In this document: positions 35,436 through 45,700 of the stretch, piece by piece
How positions within the stretch are numbered: the stretch's first letter is position 1
How the letters are laid out: the number at the start of each line of letters is the position of its first letter
Assembly (NCBI GenBank): GCA_021323655.1
Contig: JAJPKO010000015.1
Location: 1-64,000, forward strand
DNA length: 64,000 bases
Direction of reading: 5' to 3'
DNA from: Acidobacteriaceae bacterium
GTDB lineage: Bacteria > Acidobacteriota > Terriglobia > Terriglobales > Acidobacteriaceae
Notes under the pieces: generated by a model
What the model was told of the DNA's origin: nothing
Seen by the model: only the letters and a program-made list of their open reading frames with translations
Database searches by the model: none
Program-made: the position numbers and the translations under genes

Positions 35436-36647
35436 CTAGAGTACCTGTTTTGCTATCGTCATCAGTTGCATATTCGAGCTGCCCTCGTAGATCTTTCCGA
35501 TCTTGGCGTCACGATAGTATTTCTCGGCGGGATAGTCGCGGACGAAGCCATTGCCTCCAAAGATCTCTACACAGTTGCTTGCAACGCGCTCGGCCACATT
35601 TGAGGCGAATAACTTGCACATCGCCGCCTCCCGGACATACGATTGGCCAGCATCTTTCAATCGTGCTGCGTTGTAAACCATCAGCTTTGCGGACTCGATT
35701 TCCGTCGCCATCCCGGCCAGCGCAAACTGTACAGCCTGAAATTCGGCGATCGGTTTCCCGAACTGTCGGCGTTCCTTTGCATATTTAGCCGCATGAGCCC
35801 ATGCTCCTTCGGCGAGCCCCAGCATCTGCGCACCGATGCCGATTCGTCCCTCGTTTAGCGTCTCGATCGCGATCTTGTATCCTTTCCCTTCCTCTCCGAG
35901 AAGGTTCGCCGCGGGAATCACGCAATTGTCAAACAGCAGCTCGCACGTACTGCTTGCTCGGATACCCATCTTGTCTTCCTTTCGCCCCACGGAGAACCCA
36001 GCCATGCCCTTCTCGACAAGGAACGCCGTGATCCCTCGATATCCCACCGCAGGATCGAGTGTCGCAAACACAAGGAACAATTCCGCCTCACGCGCATTCG
36101 AGATCCAGAGCTTGCGTCCATTCAACCGATAACCTCCGCAGGGATGCCTATCGACCGGCAAGATCTCTCTGGGCTGATGATGCGGCAGGTTCACCTTTTC
36201 CGCGCTCGTCGTCAGCGCAAAGGCGTCCGATCCGGAGCCGGCCTCGCTCAGCGCATAGGCGCCCACCGTTCCACGGGCCAGCTTCGAGAGCCATTCGGCT
36301 TTCTGCTCTTCGCGCGCCCAACGCTGCAGCGCATTCGCGACCAATGTGTTTTGCACATCCACAAGCACCGCAACCGCGGGGTCAACCGTGGCAATCGCCT
36401 CGACTGCCAGAACGGCGTCAAAGAAGCTTCCGCCTGCGCCGCCCAGCGACTCAGGAATCTCGATCCCCATCAGCCCAAGTTCAAACAGCTTGTTCACGAG
36501 TCCAGGCGCAAACCGCTGTTCGTCGTCCATCGTACGCACCGCGGGCGCAATCGTCTCCTGAGCGAACTTCCGCACCGTCGCGAAAAACAATTGTTCTTCT
36601 TCACTCAGCGTGGTCAGTGGAAAATGGAAATCACACTTGTGTGACAA
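35436..36647 (-). CDS. acyl-CoA dehydrogenase
   Basis: About 403 residues from TTG 36647, chosen because AGGAGGT lies just upstream at good spacing; the frame also permits TTG 36677. The three-domain acyl-CoA dehydrogenase fold is clear: LGLMGIEIPESLGGAGGSF, YALSEAGSGSDAFALTTSAE, MGIRASSTCELLFDNC, GRIGIGAQMLGLAEGA and ERRQFGKPIAEFQAVQF. The catalytic Glu is in KIYEGSSNMQLM. It uses FAD and passes electrons to ETF. It lies about 120 bases downstream of the aldehyde dehydrogenase. Confidence 0.93.
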   Translation of the reverse strand: MSHKCDFHFPLTTLSEEEQLFFATVRKFAQETIAPAVRTMDDEQRFAPGLVNKLFELGLMGIEIPESLGGAGGSFFDAVLAVEAIATVDPAVAVLVDVQNTLVANALQRWAREEQKAEWLSKLARGTVGAYALSEAGSGSDAFALTTSAEKVNLPHHQPREILPVDRHPCGGYRLNGRKLWISNAREAELFLVFATLDPAVGYRGITAFLVEKGMAGFSVGRKEDKMGIRASSTCELLFDNCVIPAANLLGEEGKGYKIAIETLNEGRIGIGAQMLGLAEGAWAHAAKYAKERRQFGKPIAEFQAVQFALAGMATEIESAKLMVYNAARLKDAGQSYVREAAMCKLFASNVAERVASNCVEIFGGNGFVRDYPAEKYYRDAKIGKIYEGSSNMQLMTIAKQVL

Positions 36648-36767
36648 AGAAATCAGTACCTCCTGCGGCGAGTGCAAAGAATGAACGGGCAGAGTAGGTG
36701 CCCCATTCTTCCGTTTCTGGAATTTGGGACATTAACATGCTGGTAAAGAAGTCTGGCGGTCGTAAAT

Positions 36768-38237
36768 CTAGCTCAGAGGGCGAGCAATCGTCTGAGAGCG
36801 AAGGTAGTCGTAGAATGTCTCTGGGCTGTTTACACCGCCTCCCATGCCACTGAGATTGATGCCGCCGTATGGTAAGCCATAGGCAAACAGATTATGTGCG
36901 TTGATCCAATTGTTCCCTGCCGCGAGTCGTTCAGCCACACGGTTAGCCCGGGAAAGATCGGAACTCCAGACGCTGTTGGCAAGTCCATACGGGATTCCGT
37001 TGATCGTCGCAATTGCCGCCTCTTCATCTCTAAACCGCAGCAAATAGGCACACGGCCCGAAGATCTCTTCGCGGCAGCAAACGTTGTCGTCTCTTCCTTC
37101 CAGCAGCGCAGGTGAGACATAGAATCCGTTGCCTGCTCCGTCAGGAGAGACAGTTCCGCCGTTCAGGATGGTCCCAGCGCCTTCTCTTCTGCCCCGCTCA
37201 AGATATCCGAGTACGCGTTTGCGCTGCGCCTCACTCACGAGTGGCCCCATTTGGGTTTCGCGATTTAGTCCTGGCCCCACCTTGGTTCCCTTGAGCGTTT
37301 CGGTCACCTTATTTACAAAGCGATCGTAGATTGCGTCTTGGATCATCCATCGAGTCGCTGTGCAGCAAACCTGCCCGGTGTTTAACGTGATGGCACCTGC
37401 AAGCTGGGTGGCAACAGTATCGACGTCGACATCGTCGAAGACAACCGCCGCGCCTTTGCCTCCGAGCTCAAGCTTGCAGGGAATGAGATTGCGGCCGCTC
37501 TGTTCTCCCACCGCTCTCCCCACCTCGGGGGATCCGGTGAATGACATCCGCTTGATTCGGGTGCTGGATGAAAGTGCAACCCCGGCTTCATTTCCCTTCC
37601 CGACCACAACGTTGAATACTCCCGGCGGCAAGCCTGCTTCCGCGGCAATCTGCGCAGCGTAGAGAGTGGTCAGTGGTGTAATCTCAGAGGGTTTTACGAC
37701 GACCGTATTCCCCGCCGCAAGCGCTGGGGCAATACCCCAACATAGGAGCGTAAACGGGAAGTTCCACGGGAAAATAAAGCCACATACGCCATAAGGAACA
37801 CGCCAGGTGCGCGCTTCAAAAGCCTTCACATGCAGAGGAATGCTGTAATCTACTTGCCTAGACAGATCAGCGAAATAGCGAAAGCATTCAATGCCGAAAG
37901 GGATGTCAAATCCTTCCGCAGCTCCGACTGGCTTGCCAACGTCGAGCGACTCGAGTTGAGCAAGTTCGGCAGAATGTTTCTCAAGTTCCTCCGCGAAGCG
38001 GTGCAGCAAACGCGCTCGATTTTCAGGCGATAAGCTTGCCCAAGCGGGAAAGGCTCGCTCTGCAGCAGAAATTGCGATATCGATCTCTCTTGCTCGGCCC
38101 ATCGCAACTTCAGCAAGGATCGAGCCATCCGATGGGTTTATGACTTTCTCTGTTTGCGTCGCAACCTGCTCATTAATGGTGTTCCCGAGTCGCTGCGCGA
38201 GGAACTTTCGCACATTGGGGTGCAGTTCAGTTTGCAT
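36768..38237 (-). CDS. aldehyde dehydrogenase, betaine-aldehyde-dehydrogenase-like
   Basis: 489 residues, with GGAGGT before the ATG. Key elements: FIFPWNFPFTLLCWGIAPAL, VVKPSEITPLTTLYAA, MSFTGSPEVGRAVGE, LELGGKGAAVVFDD (general-base Glu about 257) and NTGQVCCTATRW (nucleophile Cys about 291). It oxidises an aldehyde to the acid with NAD(P). The betaine label is by overall resemblance; its neighbours (isomerase, FAD/Fe-S dehydrogenase, acyl-CoA dehydrogenase) do not point to choline. Confidence 0.92.
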   Translation of the reverse strand: MQTELHPNVRKFLAQRLGNTINEQVATQTEKVINPSDGSILAEVAMGRAREIDIAISAAERAFPAWASLSPENRARLLHRFAEELEKHSAELAQLESLDVGKPVGAAEGFDIPFGIECFRYFADLSRQVDYSIPLHVKAFEARTWRVPYGVCGFIFPWNFPFTLLCWGIAPALAAGNTVVVKPSEITPLTTLYAAQIAAEAGLPPGVFNVVVGKGNEAGVALSSSTRIKRMSFTGSPEVGRAVGEQSGRNLIPCKLELGGKGAAVVFDDVDVDTVATQLAGAITLNTGQVCCTATRWMIQDAIYDRFVNKVTETLKGTKVGPGLNRETQMGPLVSEAQRKRVLGYLERGRREGAGTILNGGTVSPDGAGNGFYVSPALLEGRDDNVCCREEIFGPCAYLLRFRDEEAAIATINGIPYGLANSVWSSDLSRANRVAERLAAGNNWINAHNLFAYGLPYGGINLSGMGGGVNSPETFYDYLRSQTIARPLS

Positions 38238-38335
38238 GACAACCTCCTTGGACTACCTTGCGAGAGATGCATGTCGGAATTCTCTTCGCGATTTTCAACT
38301 TGCTGCGATCTTGCCCACGGATTCGAAACCCGCCT

Positions 38336-41230
38336 TCATGACGTGTTTCCATCGGGACAGCAATCATCAGGGCGTGATGCGCAGTCAAGCAAATGAAGAA
38401 ATGACCGATACGGTCTCCCGGTGGCGCGAGTCATACCGATTTCGCAGGTGCGGCTACTCGAGAAATACCCATCATGCTTTTGCTGATTCGCCTGCAAAGC
38501 CTCCAACCGAGTAGCTGACGCGGTCAGTTCAGGGAATAAAAATCCGCGATCGCCGGCGAATGCGCAGCAACCCGCATCGCGCGGAACTAGCACATCTTCG
38601 CTGCACGCCTTCGCGATACGGACCAGCTTGGCGGTAAGGTCCATCTTGACTGCCGAACATACGGGATGCAGCACTACTGAATGCGCTTTGCGGCAGATCC
38701 TGAGCTTGGGCACTAACCAATCATGTGCAAACTCGATAGAGTCGATGATGGACAGTTTGTCGAATTCGGTTTGGGCTTGGGGGCTCAAGTACGGTCGGGC
38801 AGTTTTGAGGCCGTACGAACACGGACTGTTGTCGACCACGATCGGTACTCTTCCTTCTCGGGACCAGCGAAAGAGATTATGAATGGTGCGCTCGACTGTG
38901 ACTCGGTGCGCCACAGTAAACCCCTTCGAGCTAAACGGGACACCGCAGCAACTCCCCGTTGAATCCGGTATCACGAGATTCACGCCGGCGCGATCCGCGA
39001 GAGCGATCAGCGTTTCTATGAGGTTGGTCTTCGTTTGTTCTCCGGGTGCGCCGCCCATAATGCGAGAAATGCAAGTGACGAAGTAGACCGCATCCGCATT
39101 GTTCCAGGTGCGGCTGGGGATAGGCCCCCTCCGGGATTCTGGCATCTCCGCACACCACTGCCAGAACGCCTCATCTGCTACTGCCCTGAATATTCTGTCC
39201 AGAACGTGCGTGATTCCGCTCATGCAGCCCGAGCCACAGAGTTTACTCACCGCATGCCCCGCTGCAAGCGAGAAACGCGCTAGACGCTCAGTAAGCACCA
39301 TCTTTTTGGCAAGAACAATCGCAATGCGATTCGCGAAAGCGGAATGGCGCAGCTGCCGAAATCGCTTGGTTAAATTGCCCGTATCAATGCCAACAGGGCA
39401 ATCGATAGCGCACATGCCATCAACAGCACAAGTATCAAGGACCATATACGGGAAGTCTTGTTCCAATGCAGCGTACATCGCACGATCGGAACGTGGGTTC
39501 TTCGATCTCTCCATCTCCCGCCGAACAACGATTCGCTGGCGTGGAGTGAGTGTCAGATCCCTGCTTGGACATTTTGGTTCGCAGTACCCGCATTCGATGC
39601 ACTTGTCGATCTCATCTTCAACCTGAGGCAAATCTTTGAGATTCGAAATATGAGCTTCCGGGTCGGAATTGAGGATGACTCCGGGGTTGAGCAGATTCTC
39701 AGGATCGACCAATCGCTTGAGGTGTCGCATCGCGGCATAAGCTTCGCTACCCCATTCTGTTTCAACGAAGGGAGCCATATTGCGACCGGTGCCGTGTTCC
39801 GCCTTAAGTGCACCTTGATATTTCGTCACAACAAGATGCACCAGGTCATCGATGAAGCGCCGATAGCGCGATATCTCTTCTTCGGTGTTGAAGCCCTGCG
39901 AAATAACAAAGTGAAGATTGCCGTCTTTGGCATGGCCGAAGATGATCGCATTGTCGTATCCGTGCGTAGCAAACAAGCGCCTCAGGCCTATCGCTGCATC
40001 AGCCAGGTGATCGATGGGAAAGGCTACGTCTTCGATAATGACAGTGGTCCCAGCGGCTCGCGCCGCTCCTACGGACGGGAATAGCCCTTTGCGAATATGC
40101 CACAGTCGTTCTCGCTCCGTAGGGTCATAGGTGAACATCGGTTCATGCAGAAGGTTCAACTGACCCAGTGACGCTTGGACATCGTCGGCCTTTTCTTTCG
40201 ACTCTCTGCCGTTGGCAGATTGAAATTCCGCCAGAAGAGCGCAAGCCTCCCCTGGCAGTTGCCGAACGTGTGCCGGCACTCCTGGCTTCTCTTGAACTGA
40301 GCGCAACGCAGCTCGATCCATTAGTTCTAGCGCAGTTGCACCAACGTCGCGCAGCGGCGCGATGGCTGCACAGGCCGAATGAAGATCCGGAAACAGCAAC
40401 AACCCGGTATACTTTGCCGGCAGTTCTTCGATCGTTTCCAGAACAGCTTCTGCAATGAAACCTAATGTCCCTTCAGCGCCGATCAGCAGATGACTGAAGA
40501 TATCGACTGGCGTGGAATAATCCAGGAACGCGTTTAACGAGTAGCCTACGGTATTCTTCATGCGGTATTTTGATCGAATTCGCTCTACCAGTACCGCATC
40601 TGCCACCAAATGTTCTCTGATTTCGAGCAGACCACTTGTAAGCCTCGGTTCCAACTCTATGAATCTTGTATTCGCATCCGGCGAAGCAGTGTCAATCAAT
40701 GTGCCCGAGGGCAGCAGGAAGGTCAGAGAACGCACGGTGTGATACGCGTTGTGCGCGACTCCACAGCACATTCCACTTGCGTTGTTGGAAAGAATTCCAC
40801 CGATTTGTGCAACTTGCATGGATGCGGGATCGGGACCGATTTTGACGCCATATGGTCGCAGGAGATTATTCGCCTGCTGCCCTGTCAACCCGGACTGCGC
40901 ACGCAGGGCCCGTCCATTCTCTTCCACCTTGCCTTTTCGCCAATACCGGCTGACGTCGACCAAAATGCCGTCGGTTATTGACTGACCTGAAAGGCTGGTC
41001 CCGCCCGCTCGAAACGTCAGAGGGATCCTGGTTTCGCGACTGAATCCGAATAGGTCGCGCACTTCCTGTATATTGAGGGGCTGGACGACAGCCTGCGGAA
41101 TTTGCCTGTAGAAGCTGGCGTCAGAAGCGAAGGCGATCCTGTCGATGGCCCGCGTGAGAATGCGCGCGGGCTCCATGAAAAGGCCCAATTGAAGAGCAAT
41201 CTCTTTCGAACTAAGACCAAGGCTTTGCAT
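38336..41230 (-). CDS. FAD-linked oxidase / Fe-S / CCG-domain dehydrogenase (D-lactate or glycolate type)
   Basis: About 964 residues from ATG 41230 (AGGA upstream; TTG 41233 is adjacent). The N-terminal FAD_binding_4 domain includes PLTFRAGGTSLSGQSITDG and GPDPASMQVAQIGGILSNNA. Then comes the FAD-oxidase C domain (FGHAKDGNLHFVIS, KAEHGTGRNMAPF). A ferredoxin-like domain follows with CIECGYCEPKCPSRDL and a second set, CAVDGMCAIDCPVG. The C-terminal CCG domain has STGSCCGVPFSSKG and AGCCAFAGDRG. This Dld/YdiJ-like plan oxidises a 2-hydroxy acid and feeds electrons to the respiratory chain. It lies 66 bases downstream of the lyxose isomerase gene. Confidence 0.9.
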   Translation of the reverse strand: MQSLGLSSKEIALQLGLFMEPARILTRAIDRIAFASDASFYRQIPQAVVQPLNIQEVRDLFGFSRETRIPLTFRAGGTSLSGQSITDGILVDVSRYWRKGKVEENGRALRAQSGLTGQQANNLLRPYGVKIGPDPASMQVAQIGGILSNNASGMCCGVAHNAYHTVRSLTFLLPSGTLIDTASPDANTRFIELEPRLTSGLLEIREHLVADAVLVERIRSKYRMKNTVGYSLNAFLDYSTPVDIFSHLLIGAEGTLGFIAEAVLETIEELPAKYTGLLLFPDLHSACAAIAPLRDVGATALELMDRAALRSVQEKPGVPAHVRQLPGEACALLAEFQSANGRESKEKADDVQASLGQLNLLHEPMFTYDPTERERLWHIRKGLFPSVGAARAAGTTVIIEDVAFPIDHLADAAIGLRRLFATHGYDNAIIFGHAKDGNLHFVISQGFNTEEEISRYRRFIDDLVHLVVTKYQGALKAEHGTGRNMAPFVETEWGSEAYAAMRHLKRLVDPENLLNPGVILNSDPEAHISNLKDLPQVEDEIDKCIECGYCEPKCPSRDLTLTPRQRIVVRREMERSKNPRSDRAMYAALEQDFPYMVLDTCAVDGMCAIDCPVGIDTGNLTKRFRQLRHSAFANRIAIVLAKKMVLTERLARFSLAAGHAVSKLCGSGCMSGITHVLDRIFRAVADEAFWQWCAEMPESRRGPIPSRTWNNADAVYFVTCISRIMGGAPGEQTKTNLIETLIALADRAGVNLVIPDSTGSCCGVPFSSKGFTVAHRVTVERTIHNLFRWSREGRVPIVVDNSPCSYGLKTARPYLSPQAQTEFDKLSIIDSIEFAHDWLVPKLRICRKAHSVVLHPVCSAVKMDLTAKLVRIAKACSEDVLVPRDAGCCAFAGDRGFLFPELTASATRLEALQANQQKHDGYFSSSRTCEIGMTRATGRPYRSFLHLLDCASRPDDCCPDGNTS

Positions 41231-41296
41231 CAACGATCCTCTGCAGTTTGAGCGGCTCTTACCTAAACTCCCGCCTTCTTTTCACTACTCGGCGAC

Positions 41297-41977
41297 TCAG
41301 AGCTTCGGGTATTCATTACAGAGGACGCGCAGAGGGGCTTCATCCTCGGTAATCTCCGGGTATCTTGGAAGCGGTTCCTTGAAGTAGTTGTCTGTATCGT
41401 CATCGTTTCGGGAAGAGACTTCTCCAATGAGCGCGTCACCGTCTACCGCATAGAACATGTGATAGAGATAAGGCGTCATCGTGATCGATTCGCCGGGACC
41501 AAGAATGATTGTTTGACCAGGCTCGACCTGACGTTTGATCCCATCACAGCTGACAGAAACTGGACCATCTGCGAATTCGCCGTCCTTGGTGCGACCGTAC
41601 AGCTGCACTGCCAATCGGCCTGCCCTCTTGCCGCCCCTATTAATGATGTCTTCGGTTTTACGGACATGGTAGTGGAATGGAGTGACTTGGTTCTCCCGAA
41701 CAAACATGATCTTTTCCGCATAAGGTTTGGAGGCGCCATTGGCAGATACTGAGCCATTACGCAGCGTAAACAAGGTGAGACCAAGGGTCTCGAAATGTCC
41801 TGAGTTGAAATCCGTGATATCCCATCCAAGCCTACAATTGCGAACATCGTCAGCTTCGGCGCCAGATCTGGTCCAGGCGTCCGGTGTCCAATCAGCAAAT
41901 GGAGGCAAGTAAAATGAGTGCGTCGAGAAGAATGCGCTCGCTTCTGCAATGTATCTGTTGATGCTGGATCGCTTCAT
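41297..41977 (-). CDS. D-lyxose/D-mannose isomerase (D-lyxose ketol-isomerase family)
   Basis: 226 residues; AAAGGAAA precedes the ATG. It is a cupin fold with the family's signature: GWDITDFNSGHFETLGLTLF, KPYAEKIMFVRENQVTPFHY and VRKTEDIINRGG. The metal ligands are the two histidines of FHYH, the Glu of KTEDII and the His of YLYHMFYA; the end reads LRVLCNEYPKL. The enzyme interconverts D-lyxose/D-xylulose or D-mannose/D-fructose. It is the first gene of the minus-strand run that continues into the FAD/Fe-S dehydrogenase. Confidence 0.9.
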   Translation of the reverse strand: MKRSSINRYIAEASAFFSTHSFYLPPFADWTPDAWTRSGAEADDVRNCRLGWDITDFNSGHFETLGLTLFTLRNGSVSANGASKPYAEKIMFVRENQVTPFHYHVRKTEDIINRGGKRAGRLAVQLYGRTKDGEFADGPVSVSCDGIKRQVEPGQTIILGPGESITMTPYLYHMFYAVDGDALIGEVSSRNDDDTDNYFKEPLPRYPEITEDEAPLRVLCNEYPKL

Positions 41978-42736
41978 TCAATTTCCTTTTCGACATCATC
42001 GTCTCTGGCTTCTGGTCTGATAGCGGAACCTCAGAGCAGAACGCTGCGGTTTTTTGTGAGCGTTAAGAGCTAATGCCTGCAAGCCGCTCGCCGCCCTTGC
42101 GAGCAGATGATTATGCAAACGTAGAGGATTCTAGGAAACCAGTTGGTGAAAGCAGACAGTATTCTGAAAGCAGAGAATTGGTTTTATCTGATGCAACGAA
42201 ACTGATGCGCAGGTTGGGCTCCTGTAACAGGCCCGAACGGGGGGTTGTTCAACCATTGAATTGAAGCGAAGTGGAGCTCGCATGTGTACGCAATTTTTTG
42301 GGTCACTGCTGAGCAGAAGGTCTGCTCGAGGACTTGCGAATCAACCTGCACCTTCGCAGGAGAATCCCCCTCCATCTTCGCCCAAACAGAGGCTGTCTCC
42401 GGGTTGCGTGCATTGTTCTCAAGTCCTCGCCGGAGACTGTTCGCTGGCATTCCAGAACATCTTCAATGTCCGATTGCGCAAAACCGCCATTTGAGTACGA
42501 GAACGTGATGCCAACGGGGACCGCCCAGAGGGGATCATTGACTTCCGACGCGAGGTTGCACCAGATGAAACTCTCCCCTTGCTTCGTGATTTCCCTCGCC
42601 TTTCATTGTCTCCTTACCTAGACTCCGCTCCGATTTCAATCCGAATCGTATGGCTGCGAGGAACCCCGAGATTGGAACGTCCTGGACATACGCCGCTGTA
42701 CCTGACTGCAAGAAAAGAGAGGCCGGAGGTACTTGT
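41978..42736. other. intergenic region between divergent isomerase and receptor genes
   Basis: About 760 bases that must hold the promoters of both the isomerase run (minus) and the Oar-type receptor (plus). Short frames such as 42184-42450 lack family similarity and ribosome binding sites. I see no clear palindromic operator. Confidence 0.45.
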
Positions 42737-45700
42737 ATGAATTGTTTTCCCACTAGATTGCTCCTGATGACGTTGGCAATTCTCACCCTATCTGTGAGTT
42801 CGTTTGCACAATCAACCGGTGCCCTGGTTGGTACCGTTCACGACGCAACTGGTGCTGTGATTCAAGGCGCAACTGTTGTGGCCACCGACGCTTCAACGGG
42901 AATATCTACGCAGACGGTCACCAACGCGAGCGGGGATTACGCGTTTCCGAGCCTGGCCACCGGAACCTACAAGGTAGCCATCACCGCGAACGGCTTCAAG
43001 CAACTAGCTGTCGAACAGATCGAGGTTCACGTCGCCACCACGATTCGTCAGGATGCGGCGATGTCGCCGGGAAGCGTCTCAACCAATGTTGAGGTGGTCA
43101 GCTCGACCCCCCTGCTTGACACAGAGACGGCGGAGATCGGGCAATTGGTAGAGGCAGGCCAGATCGCAGAGCTGCCCCTGAACGGCCGAAACGTTTATGA
43201 CCTGCTGAAGCTCACCGCTGGCGCTGAATCCAGGGCAAACAACGACAGCAGTGGGGGTTACAACGGTTATGTAGGCCGCACGCGGCCTACCATCGCCGGA
43301 GAACGGGCCGGCTACACGGTCTTCCGCATGGATGGTCTCAACATCAACACAGAGGGACTTCCTCAAGCAGCCATAACCCCCAATGTGGATGCCGTTCAGG
43401 AGTTCCGATCGATTACGCAGTTGGGGTCTGCCGCCGATTCTGGCCCTGGTTCCGTGTATGTCAATCTGAAGTCCGGCACAAACAAGTTTCACGGCACCGC
43501 CTATGACTTCCTGCGAAACAATGTCCTCGATGCGGAGCCGTATTTCCAGCAGAAGATCGTGAATGCGCCCGGCTACAAATTCCAAGGGGAGCAATTGCGC
43601 TACAACCAGTTCGGCGGCACGCTGGGCGGGCCGATCTGGAAGAATCGCACCTTCTTTATGGGCAGTTCCCAAATCTTCCGCTCGACCGATTCAAAGCAGT
43701 ATCGCGATATTTTCCCGACGTCCGCCATGCTGAAGGGCGACTTCTCTGGTTTGGATCCGTATACGGGCAAGAACTTTGGGCCAGTCTATGTGCCGGGCAG
43801 CTTTGGCACGCAGACCTTCCCTGGTAATCAGGTCCCAATCTCTTCCACAATAGCGCAAACGCTCCTCCCGATCGCTTACCGGGCGTCCAATTGCGATGCC
43901 TGCCTCTCTCTCGGTTTTAACTTTGTGGGAACACAGCCGAGCTTTAACAACGATACGCAGACCATCGCGAAGATTGAGCATCACCTGAGCGATAAGGACC
44001 AGATCTCCGGTTTTTATGTCAGAGATTATGGGACCAATACAAATTCTCCATTTCCAATTCAATATTGGGCCCAAGACATGTTTACGAACCGGAATGTTGT
44101 GGGCCTGCGTGAGACACACGCATTCACCCCCAATCTACTCAATACCTTTAACGTAGGTTATGTGCGCTTCCATCAGAAACAGTATCCCGAATCTAACGCC
44201 AACGGGAAATTGTCGTTCAACCAGAATATGCCCTACAACTTATCGCAGTTGGGCCCTGGCCCGGTGATCTCTCCGGGCCCTGCATACACAATTGCACCAT
44301 TCATTGTCTTCAACGATACGGAATGGAGCTATGACTACAACGACAATTTGAATTGGTCACACGGACCCCACAACATTTCCGCAGGATTTGAGGCAGAACG
44401 CGATGACAGTCTCTACGCTGAGAATTGGAATGCATTACTTGTCTATTCTGACGGCTTGGGAGGATTAGGATTCACTAACTACGCATTTTCTGATTTCTTA
44501 ACTGGATACCCATTTATTGGGTCAACCAATCAAGGAACAGGGGCTACACCTGGAGTGAAGCGCACCATCTATTCGGCCTACTTCCAGGATGATTGGAAGA
44601 TTGCGCCTCGGTTGACCGTCGATATTGGGCTTCGCTATGAGCTTCCTGAAAGATGGCGGGACGTCAGCTCTCCCAAATACAACCGCTTGGGGACATTGGA
44701 CACCAGCGCGGCCAGCGTGGCGAACGGCGGTCAATTTCTGATTGCCGGCTCATCGAGCGTCTATATTCCAGGACAGGGTGTCGTTCAGGGGACGGGCCAT
44801 GCCGTTCCCGATGGGCTGCAAAAGGCACAACTCACAAACTTTCAGCCAAGAGTCGGTTTGGCGTTCCGTCCATTCTCAGACAACAAAACGGTGGTTCGGG
44901 CTGGAGCCGGCGTCTATTACGCGCTCGCCGACGAGCAGACCGTCGTCTTTGAAATGGAGACGCCACCATGGCAATACGCGTATACGTATGTTAATTATCA
45001 GGAGCTTTTTGGCGGGCAATTTCTAAAGGACACCGATTTATTCCCGGTGGGAAGCATAACGGGTGCGGGAACTGGACAAAAGGGAATCAACCCGAACAAT
45101 GTGGACGGTCGCTCCTATCAGTGGTCGCTGAGCGTGGAAAGGCAGCTTGGCAGGAACTATATGGCATCGGCGGAATATGTTGGAAACGAGGACGCGCATC
45201 TGCCGACCGTGGTCTATGTCAACCAGCCGGCACTACCCGATGCGACTCAGCTTGCGGCATTGCAGGCCAATCCCGCAAGCGATTCCGTAGCGGCACAGCA
45301 AAGGGCGCCATTTGCGAGCGTCACCCCTGGTTATCAGTATCTGGATAGCGTGGGAACGTCGTCGTATAACGCCCTCTATTTGACGGCCTCCGGGCAGTTG
45401 ACCAAGGGCTTCACGCTTTCAGGCAGCTATGTGTGGTCCAAGGTGTTGGATGAGGCGTCCTCAGAGGATGTGGCCACCGACTATAAGCCTGATCTTGGGT
45501 TTGACAGAAGCCTTGCAATTTTCGATCACCGGCATCGCCTCGTAGCCAGTTGGGTTTACGACCTGCCCTTCGGCGACACAGTATTGCACACCGACAACCG
45601 GGTTCTGAAACAAATCATCTCCGGATGGGAATCCACCGGAATTGCTACCTTTGAGTCTGGATTCCCCTACTCCGTGGCATCGGGTGTCGATACGGCGTTT

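Noticed and set aside
39458-40084. 208-codon plus-strand open frame
   Set aside because: Antisense to the FAD/Fe-S dehydrogenase; shadow of a real gene.
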